NCBI GenBank assembly: GCA_037157565.1
Contig: JAZHRO010000063.1
Coordinates: 156,290,501-156,354,500, forward strand
From: Thalassia testudinum
Taxonomy: Eukaryota > Streptophyta > Magnoliopsida > Alismatales > Hydrocharitaceae
Reading direction: 5' to 3'
DNA length: 64,000 bases
Both the position numbers and the translations under genes were made by a program. Position 1 is the first letter of the stretch; each line of letters opens with the position of its first letter. The notes below the pieces were generated by a model, which saw nothing but the letters and a program-made list of their open reading frames with translations, was not told where the DNA came from and did no database searches. Positions 10,920-23,064 of the stretch are shown here, piece by piece.

Positions 10920-13544
10920 TGTCGTCGTAGTTTGAAATCCGCAATAAATCGAGCAACAAATAAAATTTATAAGCTCAGAATGCCAGAAATGAAATTCGAG
11001 ATCGTTCGCTAGGAGCAAGTATTGCATTCACGTGCTAATCTCAATAGATAATATAAATGAACATAATTAATTACTCAAAAACTAATATGCAATGTATAAC
11101 ATGAGTATATGAGGAGATAAAAAGAACTCTAAACAAAATAATGGTGATTTGGATCACCAATTATTAGCCTAACACATATATAGCAATTACTCAAATAGAA
11201 TCAAATGAACAAATAGTGAATCAGATGTCTTAAACATTCAATTGCTACAGTGCACGAGCACTTGGTCTTCCTTGATTCTCCTTCCCTTCTTCCTTTCTCA
11301 ACTCCTCTTCTTCTTTCTTTCTCTACCTTTTCTTCGTTGGCTTTTCCTCTTCTTCTTCTTCACTTTATGCACAGGGGGAGAACATTCAAAATTTGCCTAA
11401 GTGTTAGCCAATGTATAGAAGAACAAAACAGCCCCTTCTCCCACGCTCTCTCTCTTTCCTTCCCCTTTTCTCTTTCTCAATGTTCTGCCAAATGCTCGGA
11501 TAATCGGGTATTCAGGGATTTGCATAGCTGGGACCAGGGCTGCGGGAGTGGGTCGCAGCCAAGTTGTGAGAGAGTGTAGGTAGGTCAATGAGTGAGGGAG
11601 TGGACCTCACCCCAGTGTTTGGAGGAGATATGCCCCAAACACTTTTGCGTATTATACTGTTGCAGAGCTTTTGCCACTTCCGATGTGGCACTAAAGATAG
11701 TGCCCTTCTTCGTGCAGCTGGCAGCAGCAGTTCTTTCGTCGAATTCATGGTCGAGCTGTGGTCAAACACTCCAATTGGTGGTTCAAGATTGGACCTGGGA
11801 TGATTCCGCAGCAGCTGGAGGTGAGACCTGGGGCTGGCAAGACCTGAAGCAAGCTTCAAGCGAGCTTGAACTCACTCGTTAATGGCGACCAAAGGTGTAA
11901 ACCTGAAACAACAAAGAACAAGCTAAATGCCCCAATCAGATGGCTCAAAAGCTTCGCTGAAGCACGGTGAAGGTGGTGGCGGTGGTTTTGTGGTGAGGCA
12001 TGTGGCGGCCTAAGGGAGGCAGAGATGGCCAGAGGAAGTGGGTTTGTTCGGAGGGTGTTCTGGGAGGATGGGAAGGCGAATAGATAAAGGGATTTTGATA
12101 AGCGGAATACGGCGGAGGTTATGGGCATGTTGATGAGAAGGATGGAGGTGTGTAGCGCATGGAAGTCCCTGCTAGAGGGGTCGCCGGAGGTGGAGACGAA
12201 GGTGGTGGGTGGTGTAGTCGAGGGGTCGAAACAAGAGTTAAGAGGGGGAGAATTAATCTATGAGTTTAAAGGAATTAAACTACTCCTAAACTAACGGATG
12301 AAAGGGGGGAAATCTCCTTGCTGGGGGTATGTCGGTGTCGGAGAAGAACTCTCTGGTGGGGTAAAAGCGACGATGACGAGGGGAATTGAGGCACCCGCTG
12401 GTATGGCGCGATGCGGACGAGGGGGAGAAAGGCTAATCCATCGCTGGTATTGCGTACGGACGACGAGGGAAGTTGGAGAAGATCGTCGGATGTCATGGAG
12501 TCTTTTGGCTTGAGAGGTGGGAGGAAGGAGGGGGACTTCCAGCGAAAAGCGAGCATGGGGAAAATGGTTTGCCATGGGGATCCTTATATAGGCCTCAAGG
12601 AGTCGGTTTAAGCTTGGGAATCAACCTTTGCGAGCTTGGAAAGCTCGATGGAGTTGGAAACTTAAGAGATACCCAAATCTCTCATGCGTTCGCATGAGAG
12701 ATTGGGAAGGTTATAGGATTCAAGGTCGGGTGCATTGGAAAGACAACTCCATAAGGAATCTCCCTTCCAATTTTGGAAGGGATTCGTTGATTAGAGGAGT
12801 TCTCTTCAATCAAAGGTCATCGGAGAAGGATTCCTTCACGTTAATGGTTGAGGGACCTATTTGTAAAGAGTGATGACAAAGATAGGAGCCTGTTTGTAAG
12901 GATTTTGAAAGTTAGGGGCATGTGTGTGAGAGAAAAGAGTCAGACAGGACTAAATTGCAAACTAGGTCAAGATGATTTCAGATTGGGTCCAAATTTTGGT
13001 ACAAACTTAATTTGGACCTAAGGATTCAATGGTGAAGTTAGATTTAGGTTTTGACCAATTTTGATTGGGTAATTTTTGTAAAAACCTAAATTAGGGCAAC
13101 TGTTTATCCAAGACTCTATTTTAAGTCAAATTGGGTTCCAATGGTCAAATCAAGCATACCAAATCCTAGAGAATATTTTTCTATGATTTTTAGAGGGTTT
13201 ATGTGAATTTTATCTTGACCAGAACCTCAGTGAATCAAGCGGGTTTATTTTTAGAGTTTTAAATGTCATTTAATTCTCGAAATACACGAAAACCCATTCT
13301 TGTCTGCATGTACCCACTTGTTAGACATTTAAGGCCATTTGACCTTTAATTAACCCCTGAAGAATGCCGTGATTGTTCTGCAATTGAGATATGCTGTTAA
13401 AACTGTAGTTTTACCCCTATTTTCTGTATTTCTCTCAGAATGATTATGCAGTGAATTAGGGCTCTTCTGCGGTTATGTAGGAGCATTTATTCCTTGATTG
13501 TGACAAATTAAAGCTAGATATGGCTAATGATGACATTATCATCA
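10920..13544 (-). mobile_element. Right LTR of the inverted LTR pair
   Basis: On the minus strand it starts TGATGATAATGTCATC at 13544, directly after a polypurine-like GCATGGGGGTA (13545-13555), and ends ACGACGACA at 10920. That makes it the 3' LTR of a minus-strand gypsy element whose internal region lies to the right. The length, 2,625 bp, matches the left arm. Confidence 0.75.
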
Positions 13545-15480
13545 TACCCCCATGCTTAACTTTTGCTAGTCCCTTAACAAAACCTCATGGAATTAACTCA
13601 AATACTAGACCGTGCTTTTAATGCTCAGGTCTCTGATGTGTGCTTTCTTCTATAGATTAGGTTAGAATGCTAACAATAGGCCTAGAGGTACTCAAGCACC
13701 AACAAAGATCCAGACCTGACCAGCTTTAGCCTCAGTCTGTCGGGAAGGTTTCTAAGGCCTACAGGAACTAACCTAAGGTTCGTTGAACTCCGCGATTAAA
13801 GCACCCATGCTTAAAGCATGGTTAGTCCCAGTTTAGTTTGCAGTGCATTTTTGTAAGAGAGAGACAAAAGAATTTTTGCATTTTTTTGGAGAGTTTTCTC
13901 TCTCTTTTTCTTCTTTATTTCTAGCTTCGGATTGACTTTACAACATGGTCTGTATCGGATTCTTAGCTCCCACCATCAATCCTCGCAAGGTCCTTGGCTT
14001 TCGATGCTTCAAGATAGCACCGCCCATGGCAACCCCCAAAACCCTGGCTTTTGACACTTCGAAATAATGACGCCCATGGCATTCTATAGCTAAATTCAGG
14101 CCTTGGCAATCGACATTTCGGGATAATTCTGGCCATGGCATCTGAATCAACACAAGGTGATTACGTGCCCCTGGTAGGATATTTAAATATCCTAGGAGAC
14201 AAGCACCGAGGAGACGATATGTTATTACGCATCTTCGAGGGGAATTTCTCGCCTCTCTGCACTAGGAACTCATCCAAATCAACTTGTTTTGATAAGCCGC
14301 TCCTAATCTAGGTGGCTTTTCATAACAGAATTAACGTTTTTCATGATTTTGGTAATTAAGCGCACTGAACCAAACCATGTGTGGATTAGGGTGCTTAGGT
14401 TATCGAGTCCCGTAAACTAGAGGTAGTTAATGAGGTCGAAGAATCCCTAAGCCTTAGAACTAATACTTAAGCTTCGCATTTTCCTCAATCTCTTGAGAAC
14501 TATTTGGATCTTAACGGATATGTGAATTTTTAAGCCTAAACACAGCCTAAGAGACCTAAGATCAACACTCATACTAATCTTTGTATCTCTTAGTACTTTT
14601 TGACTTTTATTTCTTTCTTTTGATTTGGTCTAGAACTTAAATAGATTCTATAATCTTCTACTAATGACTATCTCTTTTTATTTCAAATTGTTACTCATTT
14701 TTTACATTTAAATCACCTCCTCTTTTCCTCTTAAGAATGATTTGCATTTAAATCTCAAAATTTCCTCCCCTTTCTCCATTTTTTTGTTCTTTTCAAAATT
14801 TTCTTTTTTTTATTATTATTTTTGGAATATGTATTTTTTTGTGAGAACCCTTGAGATCTTTGAATTTTTTTATGTTTGTACTTTAACAGTCGGACGACAG
14901 TGGATTTGTCCTTATTTGGGATTTTGTGAGCACTGTGCTCACTGGATAATTTCCCTACGCACACACACACAAAGTATTAAGAAGGATTATAGAGACTTAA
15001 TATTAATAACTTATATATATAGTTAGTAATACTAACTAAAATTCTATTTTTAACTTAACTTGCATATATTTTGCTTAAGGCTTGTGTATATTTTGTTATT
15101 CTTATTATTCTTTTTACATAGAATTGTACATAGTTAGTTTAATATACATAAGTAGATAGTAATAATATATACAGATATCAATAGTATTTAATCTCATTGT
15201 AAATTGAATTAATATTTTTTCTACCTTTTTTTTGTAAGTATTCTTGAGGCATTAATATATTAACATTCATTCTTTTGCTCTAAATTGTAAATAATTGACT
15301 TAGATTAATTAGTTCTTGAATTGTATAGTTTCTAATTCATTCTTTTGTAAATACTATTACCATTTTTGGAATAAAAGATAGATTTTGAATTTTTTAAAAA
15401 GTGATGTATATCAATAAATGCCTCCAAGTGAATGACTTGGAATAAAATCAGCAAAAATAGTATATAAATAAAATGAAATT
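13545..15480 (-). mobile_element. 3' untranslated remnant of a minus-strand gypsy element
   Basis: The tract starts with the polypurine-like sequence next to the LTR and continues with non-coding sequence. A similar CATACCCCCATGCTTA...TTAGTCCCTTA block occurs at 48243-48290 beside another LTR of this group. No pol motif is seen on either strand. It ends in AT-rich sequence whose edge I cannot define. Confidence 0.5.
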
Positions 15481-15499
15481 CATATGGATTGCACACTGT

Positions 15500-16520
15500 A
15501 CTACTGATATGATTGTGACATTAATTAACCATAATTAACCAGCAGTCCAGATGGACCATCATGCATCTACCTTGGTGATAATATTGGAAAGCTGGTGTAT
15601 GTGAAAAGGAACATAAGATGCATGATCTCTCAAAGGGATCACACAAATTTGTTACATATGTGTATGTAATAGATTGGAGGTATGATCTCACTTTGAGTAT
15701 ATGGGAAACAATAATTCCACATGTAGTCACAGAGTTCTAATCAGACTCAATGCAAGAAAGAGAAGAAGATAGTCCTTTGGGAAAGGATCTGATTTTCATT
15801 TTCATCTCAATGATACAAAGATACGTTAGAAATAATATTATCCAAGAAGGAATGATAGTAGTTTAATAGAATTATACCTCGGGAAAATATTATCCTCTAT
15901 GTGTAAAGAATTTACAGGTATTTGGAATATCTAGGGAGATGTAGTGCCATAACTCCATAAATCCTAATGCTTCATTATTAGTGCAATGAAATCATTAATG
16001 ATTTTAATGGGTTCCTACTTGTAGGGTTAATCAATTATAATTTAAAGAGTTAAATTGTATTTAATTTGATAATTAATTATACCTAATTTGATTAGGTAAA
16101 AGATTCAAGGGTTGGATTGCAATTAATTTATATTTGAATACGAAATACAAATATTCCATAATTTGTTGTGGACCAATTGTATAAAAATAAAGTAGGATTT
16201 CATCCCCACCCTTGGATAGGAATTCAAGGGTTGCCATCAAATTAGGATTAGGGTTGGATCCCTATAAATATCTCCCAAAGCAACCTTAATTCCTCATTCA
16301 ATCAATTAATCTCTAATCAATCAAGCCAATTCCCTTCATTGTCGTGAGAGATAGAGAGAAAAGACGAGAGTAGCGATGGTGGCCCTTTCCCTTTAGAATC
16401 AGACTTCTAATCATTATATCAGAAGAGGGCCTTCTAGATGTCCAGAGATCATTTTGGATGTTTGATAGAGAAGGCTTCAAGCGTTTGACATTAGTTCCAA
16501 ACATTTAATTTTGAAGCATC
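15500..16520. mobile_element. Possible decayed LTR with TATA box and degenerate palindrome sites
   Basis: There is a good TATA box, TATAAATA, at 16263-16270, but no coding capacity. Degenerate GACGTC-like cores lie at 16402 (GACTTC), 16437 (GATGTC), 16457 (GATGTT), 16480 and 16500. The steps from 16437 to 16457 and from 16480 to 16500 are 20 bp. This looks like an old LTR, but no matching partner or target duplication was found, so the call is tentative. Confidence 0.3.
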
Positions 16521-18400
16521 TCGTTTATTAACTCTTGAATGTCAAGAGTTATTGGCAAGAAAGGAGGAGGACGATCGTCGCCCTTGATCTTCGTGAAGGC
16601 ATTCGCAAATCTCGTACATAATTAGGCATCCTCGACACGTAAGGTCTCATCCACTCGTTGAGGAGTTCTAAGCACGCTAGGATTTATTGTAAGAGGCACT
16701 ACACATGGGGTGTTGTACTACGCCACCTATGAAGATATAATCTTATATACTTATAGGATCCTGGAACAATTGGAAATTAGTTTCAATCTTGTGGTTCTAA
16801 TTTAAGGCATTTTTATTTTCGTTACTTGATTGAGTTTTAACATCAATTCGATCTTGATTTTGAAATTTTTAAACATTGTTTTTCACACTTCTACGATGCC
16901 ATTGGTTGATCCAATCGATCCCTTCATAAGGGTGAAATTCCAAAGGGGTGAAAAGACGCAAGATCCTTCAAAATGAAGGCAAGACATTTCACCCTTGTGG
17001 ATGGTGTTTAATGCAAAAGAGATTACCCCACACTCCTATTGTGATGCTACACCCAATAAGAGGCATAGCAAGCCCTTATGGTGACCACGCCATACTTTAT
17101 AAGTAAGCATGAGAGTTTTTAGTAGTATGGGAGAACTAGATGACGGTAGCAAGGAGATCTAGGATGGAAAATGCATAGTATCCCCCAAAGTCTAGCAAAA
17201 TTGAAAGATCCCCCAATATGTCAAATGAATTAGTGGCATACCATTGAGGCTCTTCTGGCCTTTATAGGGTGTTAACAACGTGCCAAAGCTTTGGCCTTCA
17301 AGCAACTAACCTATGGTTATTATTGACCAATTTGTCAAAAATGAGAATTGGGTAAGTCACATTCAAATCCCGTGGCACTTAGATATATTGTAGTTGTTAA
17401 GGAGGAGTAACATTTATCAATTTGAGCTTTCGGTAAAGTGGCAAAGCACTCAATCCTAGAGTTTAGGGACTTAGTATTCATTAAATAATTGAAATTCAAA
17501 TGTGGTAGATGTTACATCTTTGTTGGAGTACAAAGCTTGGCCAAGGCCAAACTTGTGGCTCATGGTAAAGGGCAATGATTAATTCCCCCAACGTTTTGAA
17601 AACCTAGCAGAATACTTGAGTCGATGGGGATAGTGTGGATTTGGTAGTGTTGGTGGTGGTAGCGGTGAGAGGAGAAGGTAGTGGTTGGAAGAGTAGATAA
17701 ACAAGGAGAAGGTGGTGGAGGCAGTGCAAGGTGAACTTAGGCTTGCGTTGAAAGAGGAGATGGTCTTGGTGGAAGTGGTGATAGGTGTGGGAAGAGAGGT
17801 TAGAAGGACAGAAGGAGATAGCGAGGAGGTGGTAGTGCAACCAACTGAAATGCACAATTGCTCCAAAGGAGGAGAGGGGGGTTTTACTATTGTTCTTTTT
17901 TCTATTTTTGATTTAGTCCTAATAGTTGGATGAACCTTTCGATGTAGCACACCCAACATAAACTCAAACTAACACCTATAGCAAATCATCTTTGGCATAG
18001 TTGATGGGCACTCCCACCCTTCCCCCTACCAGCTAAGTAGGTGCATGTAGGAATTAACTTGTATCCTTCATTTGTGAGCGTAGTGTCCCCCTATCAGCTA
18101 AGTAGGTGCTAGGTCCAAACTTAAGTTCTATCGATGTAATTAGCCTTTAACCTTCAAATACAATAACAATAACGACGAAGTCTTTTTCCACGTTAAGTAA
18201 AATCGACTATATAGATTTTTTACTTTCACGTAATCAATTTTGAGTAATTTTAAATTTTAAATTAAAGTAATAAAAAAAATAAAACAAAAAGAAACAAAAT
18301 TCATACCAACAAATATTTCGGCTAAAAGCAGACCGGCTTTATGATGCCACGCATGCAATTATAATTCTCAAAGGACTACCTGCGTAATTGGAAAACTGTC
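16521..18400. other. Gene-free region upstream of SIGE
   Basis: No supported gene. A purine-rich, GGT-repeat-like tract at 17620-17880 produces low-complexity ORFs on both strands. A short direct duplication, CAGCTAAGTAGGTGC, occurs near 18030 and 18097. The rest is unassigned repeat-like sequence. Confidence 0.4.
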
Positions 18401-18698
18401 AAGGAGCATTTTTGTGAAAACGAATCCATCGTGTAAAGTTGATCGCCGTTGCAATTCTTTTACTTTCTCGATTTTGTGGACGAAATTCGCCACCCCGTGG
18501 CCAGGGAAGGCTCGTGACCACGAACCCCGACATCCAGCACCTCAAATTACCGCCATTTACGTTCCCGTCCATGATTTCTGACTGGTCACCTCCACTTCCA
18601 CGTCTCCCCACGGTAAACTAAATCCCGCTCACCACGCTACCGCTGGGTCCCATCTTTAACACTCCGGTCCGCAATATCAGCAACGAATGGTAACATCC

Positions 18699-18876
18699 CA
18701 CGTGTCCCTACTCCATCCACAAACCCATCCCCCCCCCCCCCCACAATATCTTCCCGCTCATCTGCTTCGCGACCCACCACGTCACCCCCGCGTCCTCCAC
18801 CCACTACGTGGAAACATCCAAGACGTCGAATCCAATTCGAACGTCCCGATCTATCCAATTTTACGTGGCTATATAT
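18699..18876 (+). promoter_or_regulatory. Predicted SIGE core promoter with ACGT-core cluster and TATA box
   Basis: A TATATAT box lies at 18870-18876. Upstream are a perfect G-box CACGTG (18699-18704), CACGTC (18778-18783), ACGTGG (18806-18811), GACGTC (18822-18827) and ACGTGG directly before the TATA box (18863-18868). ACGT-core G-box/ABRE/C-box sites are bound by plant bZIP factors. Arabidopsis SIG5 is known to respond to blue light and stress, so the cluster fits. Transcription would start near 18900-18910. A run of about 15 C residues lies at 18729-18742. Confidence 0.65.
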
Positions 18877-18945
18877 GCATCGCACCCCTTGTTTTCTCCT
18901 GTAATTCCCTTACGTATCTTTCCTCCCCCGTTTCCTTCAAGTGGC

Positions 18946-18996
18946 ATGTTGAATCCTTATTGGAGTTCTGAGGTCCCTCACCGCAGCTACAGCTGA
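18946..18996 (+). CDS. 16-codon upstream ORF in the SIGE leader
   Basis: An ATG at 18946 opens a 16-codon frame that ends at TGA 18994-18996, between the predicted transcription start and the leader-intron donor at 19007. It would be in the 5' leader exon whether or not the intron is spliced. It could lower translation of SIGE. No peptide function is suggested, and conservation was not tested. Confidence 0.4.
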   Translation: MLNPYWSSEVPHRSYS

Positions 18997-19006
18997 TCTA
19001 CTCGAG

Positions 19007-19272
19007 GTATTGTGATCTCATGTTCCAAATCCTGCCTTTTGTATTTGGTGCTTTGCTTTCCTGATTATATATATGACATGCATGCCCAACTTTGCTTCAG
19101 AATTATGCTTTGTTCACTTGACCTTGTTTTCTCTACCAAATCCTCTGTTGCATTGGCACCGAAACTTGGTTTAAATTATGACCCCATGCACGCGATCTAG
19201 TTGAATTCATTTGATTCGATAGCGTCGAAAAGAATGTTGACTTAAAATTGATCGGTAATTGTATTCATGCAG
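19007..19272 (+). other. Predicted 5'-UTR intron of SIGE
   Basis: The donor is GAG/GTATTG at 19006/19007. The acceptor is TTGTATTCATGCAG at 19259-19272. If the intron is retained, an in-frame ATG at 19267 adds 22 residues before the family start at 19333, so splicing decides the N-terminus. Confidence 0.55.
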
Positions 19273-19332
19273 GAAGCGAGGAGTAGGGAAGGCTTAGTGG
19301 TATTTGCAGAGGATATATATATAGTTGCTGGC

Positions 19333-22006
19333 ATGGGAGTTGTGACGGTATCGAGCTCGGCTTCTCGTAGCCCCGTCGGTTTCGGATCTAGTTGGTCGCC
19401 GAAACAGCAGTTTCCGATCCGGAAGCCGGTCATATTGGCCTTCAAAACCGATGGCAAGAGGACTTCAGGACTCTTCACAGCTCAGGAGCCGGTTGCCATA
19501 CCGGTGGACACTGCGAAGGAGCCGCGGAAGAGATCGGAGAAGAAATCGAAGAAGCCAGTAAAGGCGGTTGCCGTCGACGAGGCCCCTCCTTGCAGCACTG
19601 ACTTGGATTACAATGCTTTCGCGGCGACCCTCGAAACCATTTACAAGGGCAGCCCTGGTGATCTGTATGAATTGGAGGAAGACAGTTCACCCGGCAAGGG
19701 AGCCCGTCAAACGAGGAAGAAGGTTCGATTGGACAGGAAGAATGGCGACGAAATGGCGGCTGACACCGTCGTTAGAAGCACGAGGAAGAAGACGGCTAGA
19801 ATGAGCCTCAATAAAAGGATTGAGCTGAGAAGGGTGAAAGGAGAAGCTATGGTTAATCCCAAAATGAGAAGGAAAACCGGTGAAAATGTTATGGGAGACG
19901 TCGATAGACTACTAAGGGACTACTCTGCGATGGCCGATATGGACAGCTTGGATTGGAAGATGATGAAGATACCCGAGGTTCTTCCTTCCAAGGAGCATAC
20001 TTGGCTATTCAACCTTATGCAACCTATGAAGGTGCGTACGATGAATCAAAGTTTGGTGTTCATTGACAGTATAGTAGGGAAAGGCTTTGGAAAATGAACC
20101 AATTTTTGACAAGGGAATTTGTTCTTTATGTTTCCCCTATGTGGCTATTGTCCGAAGCAAAGTAAAAAATCATGGAATTTCTATTCTGAAATTTCTCAAT
20201 CTGAACGTTTTTGGTAAATGGTTGTGTGTTATGAATGCTATCTGCCCATGCTGCTCGTTGAGAAAAATAACCAAGTGGAGTGTTTGTTTCCCCTTACTTT
20301 TAGGCAATAGAAGAGGCCAAGGAATCATTAACCAAGGATCCATCGCGAGAGCCCATGGATAAGGAACTAGCGGATGCAATGAAGATGACTGTCTTTGAAA
20401 TGAAACGGCAAGTCGAAATTGGTCAGGCAGCCAGACACAAGTTAATTATGGTAAAGTTGTAACTTCAATGCTCCATTTTCGTTCATTGTTAGTGACTTGG
20501 AAGATACGAGGGATATATATGCAATTAGCTGTCTTCTACTAACAAATAAATATTGTCCCCACACATATATAAGATAGTTGCATCACGTCCCTTCTCAACT
20601 GAACTAAAACTGAGAGACTAATGACGTGAAGGAGCTATTCTATCCTCACAGTAAAACTAGTGGATCAAAATTAGTTATAATTACTAGTTGGGTACAGTGA
20701 AGGCTATCTAGGATTTTTTTTTTCTGCGATTATTTGAAGATTGTCATCTTAAATTGGGACTTGTTCATGCTCTTCAATGCTTCTAAAAGAGTCTGCCTGC
20801 TGATAAATTTGCAGCACAATCTTCGTTTGGTGTTGTTTGTGATGAACAAGTATTTCGCAAATCTCGGGAACAGTCCAATGTTCGATGACCTTTGTCAAGC
20901 GGGAGTCAATGGCCTGATAACGGCGATTGATCGGTTCGAAGCGAAGCGTGGTCTCCGTCTGTCCACTTATGGCCTCTTCTGGATCAGGCATGCTATAATT
21001 CGCACCATGACCTTGTCAAACTTCACCCGCGTTCCATTTAGCATTGAAACAGTAAGTTGCTAACCAAAAGAAAATACTTCTTTGATTCAAATTGATCGTG
21101 TTTGCCATACAACTAATGATTGAACTTCTTGATGCCTTGTTAACATCCGTTTAGATTTGAGAATCTAACTTGCGTTGGGATATGAATTTCCAGGTTAGAC
21201 AGCGGATCCAAAAAGCGAAATTTCAGTTGTCATTTGAGCTCGACAGATCACCAACCCATGAAGATATAATCGCGAGAGTGGGAATATCAGCTGATAAATA
21301 CAGGTCTCTAATAAGGGCATCAAAGCAGCCCCTATCTCTTAACAAAAGGCACATGGTGACACAAGAGGAGTACATCAATGGCATATCTGATGACGATGCT
21401 GTAGGAGGCGACAAGTGCAGACAACAAGCGCTTCTAAGGCTCGCTATAGATGATGTGGTTAGTTCCCCTGAACCGAAAAGTCGGAGACCATAACTAAATT
21501 ATGCCTCCAAGACATCTTGCATATATCTGTGAGAAGGATTGAAAGAAATAGAACAGATACCTTACAAGCATTTAGTTCTGACTTATAATATTGTTCAGTA
21601 ACGGACATAACTGAAAACAGACTTAACTAACGTTACAAAGAGACCTGTCAGTTTATCTAAAATTACATTCAGACCCAAAGCATACATATCTGCCTAACAA
21701 TATTATGGCCCTACTCATTGGTATTCGCAAACAATAATCAGAATTAACATTGTTGTCTTCTTTCAAAATTGAACATAGAAGTGATATGTAATTGTTTTGT
21801 GCTTGCAGTTGGATTCCCTCAAACCAAAGGAGAACATGGTGATAAGACAGAGATATGGGCTCGATGGTAAAGGCAACCGATCGCTTGGGGAGATCGCAGG
21901 GAACCTTAGCATATCAAGGGAGATGGTGAGGAAGTACGAGTTAAAGGCGTTCATGAAGCTCAGGCACCCTGCTCGAGTTGACTATCTAAAGAAGCACATG
22001 ACTTAG
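19333..22006 (+). CDS. SIGE: Plastid RNA polymerase sigma factor, SIGE/SIG5 type
   Basis: This encodes a nuclear-encoded sigma-70 factor that directs the bacterial-type plastid RNA polymerase to its promoters. Five coding exons, 19333-20031, 20304-20450, 20815-21051, 21194-21457 and 21809-22006, join in phase with GT/AG borders into about 514 residues, close to the length of Arabidopsis SIG5. The N-terminus starts [14 protein letters not shown], as in SIG5, and is Ser/Arg-rich like a transit peptide. A Lys/Arg-rich unconserved segment follows to about residue 170. Sigma region 2 spans about 283-360 (NLRLV, then [13 protein letters not shown] of region 2.4). Region 3 spans about 362-440. Region 4 with its helix-turn-helix spans about 450-514 (RQRYGLDG...[17 protein letters not shown]). 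I start at 19333 because the upstream in-frame ATG lies in the predicted leader intron. No disabling mutation is seen. Known family role: SIG5 drives the blue-light-responsive psbD promoter and acts under stress; function here is inferred by homology. Confidence 0.93.
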
Positions 22007-23064
22007 AATTATGTATAGTTTTGGAGATTCAACTCAAACATTTCAGTTAGTCAGTATCCCTTCTTTCGACAACCTGGTGTATATTTTTGCCCTCCCTATA
22101 CTAAATGCTTTGTAACATAGTCCCATAACATCCAAAGTTAGTCATACAATTCATTATCTTGTAAGTATCTGTAATATATGATTTCTGTAGACAGCAAATA
22201 CTTAGTTCAATGTCTTTCTGGCAATGACAATCTTGTTAATGAAGGACATTGTATATTATCGCAATTCTTATAATGGAAACTACAATTTTGGATTTCACAA
22301 CTATTGTGTGAGGAAAGGAAGGAAGATGCTTTAAAGAATTAATATGCTTATTATTATCCCTTTGACTTTTGAAGGTACCAAGATTTGTTCGTCACTCAAA
22401 CAAAGTTGATTTTCTTTTTGACTCTTTTCAATGCATTGATTTCTTCTAACTGAAGTGGAGTTGTGCTTCTATCAAAAGGATGCTTTGACAATGTTGTGGG
22501 AGGATGCCGCTGATACAAATTGTTTCACGTTGTTGAGGAACAATAAGAGAGCATGACCATTCATATTTAGCAACTTGCATATTGACATAGCAGTAAATAA
22601 AATGCAAACACAGATATTTGAAAGTTTTGGACGATTCCATGCTCCAAGGGTGATGCAAAGCAAAGCCACTGTTAAGAATAAGGTGGCAAGGATCCCCATC
22701 AAGATTGGAGCTTTTAATCATTACATAACTAGGATACTTCAAATCTATTTATAAAAGAGTAACAACATTGGCATTTAAAAGTAACTGAAATTTCAGTGGA
22801 TTAAAACCTTTTCCCTTTTCAAAGAAAACATAACCAAAATAATTCATAGTTATAAGACCCCAAGTCTAACAATTGAAATCTTGATGAGAACTTCCTTGCG
22901 ATTCCACTCTTCATCTATTCAACATCTACAAGACTTTAGCATCTTCATATAGTTTTAATTCAATAAGATTCTCTCTGCCGAGGGTCCATAACCCCTTGTT
23001 CGGTCAGTCTCCATGTTGATTAAGGGTCATTCCTTTTTACTGAAGAGTAATGCCCAAAACTTCC
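22007..23064. other. SIGE 3' region and intergenic sequence
   Basis: The first 150-250 bases are probably the SIGE 3' UTR. No canonical AATAAA is obvious. The remainder to the copia LTR has no motif-bearing ORF or RNA gene that I recognise. Confidence 0.4.

Larger units (their letters stand above)
8265..13544. repeat. Very large inverted repeat (2.6-kb arms, 26-bp spacer)
   Basis: The two arms are 8265-10893 and 10920-13544, separated by 10894-10919, which contains CGGGGATTTAAATC. A transcript across it would fold into a hairpin of about 2.6 kb. The arms are opposite-orientation LTRs of one family meeting at their downstream ends. The spacer may be a remnant of the leader next to a primer-binding site; that is inference. 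Confidence 0.85.

Noticed and set aside
9960..11859. Two similar 115-residue ORFs in opposite orientation
   Set aside because: They are the same LTR sequence seen in both arms of the inverted repeat, not a gene pair.
17579..17959. 126-residue minus-strand ORF
   Set aside because: Low-complexity Ser/Pro/Thr translation of a purine-rich strand, with an overlapping ORF on the other strand.
18822..18827. GACGTC in the SIGE promoter as part of the transposon code
   Set aside because: Only one site with no 20- or 12-bp partner. About ten such hexamers are expected by chance in the window, so it is kept only as a generic ACGT element.
19267..19332. Earlier start codon for SIGE
   Set aside because: It lies before a good splice acceptor at 19272. 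The family N-terminus MGVV begins at 19333.
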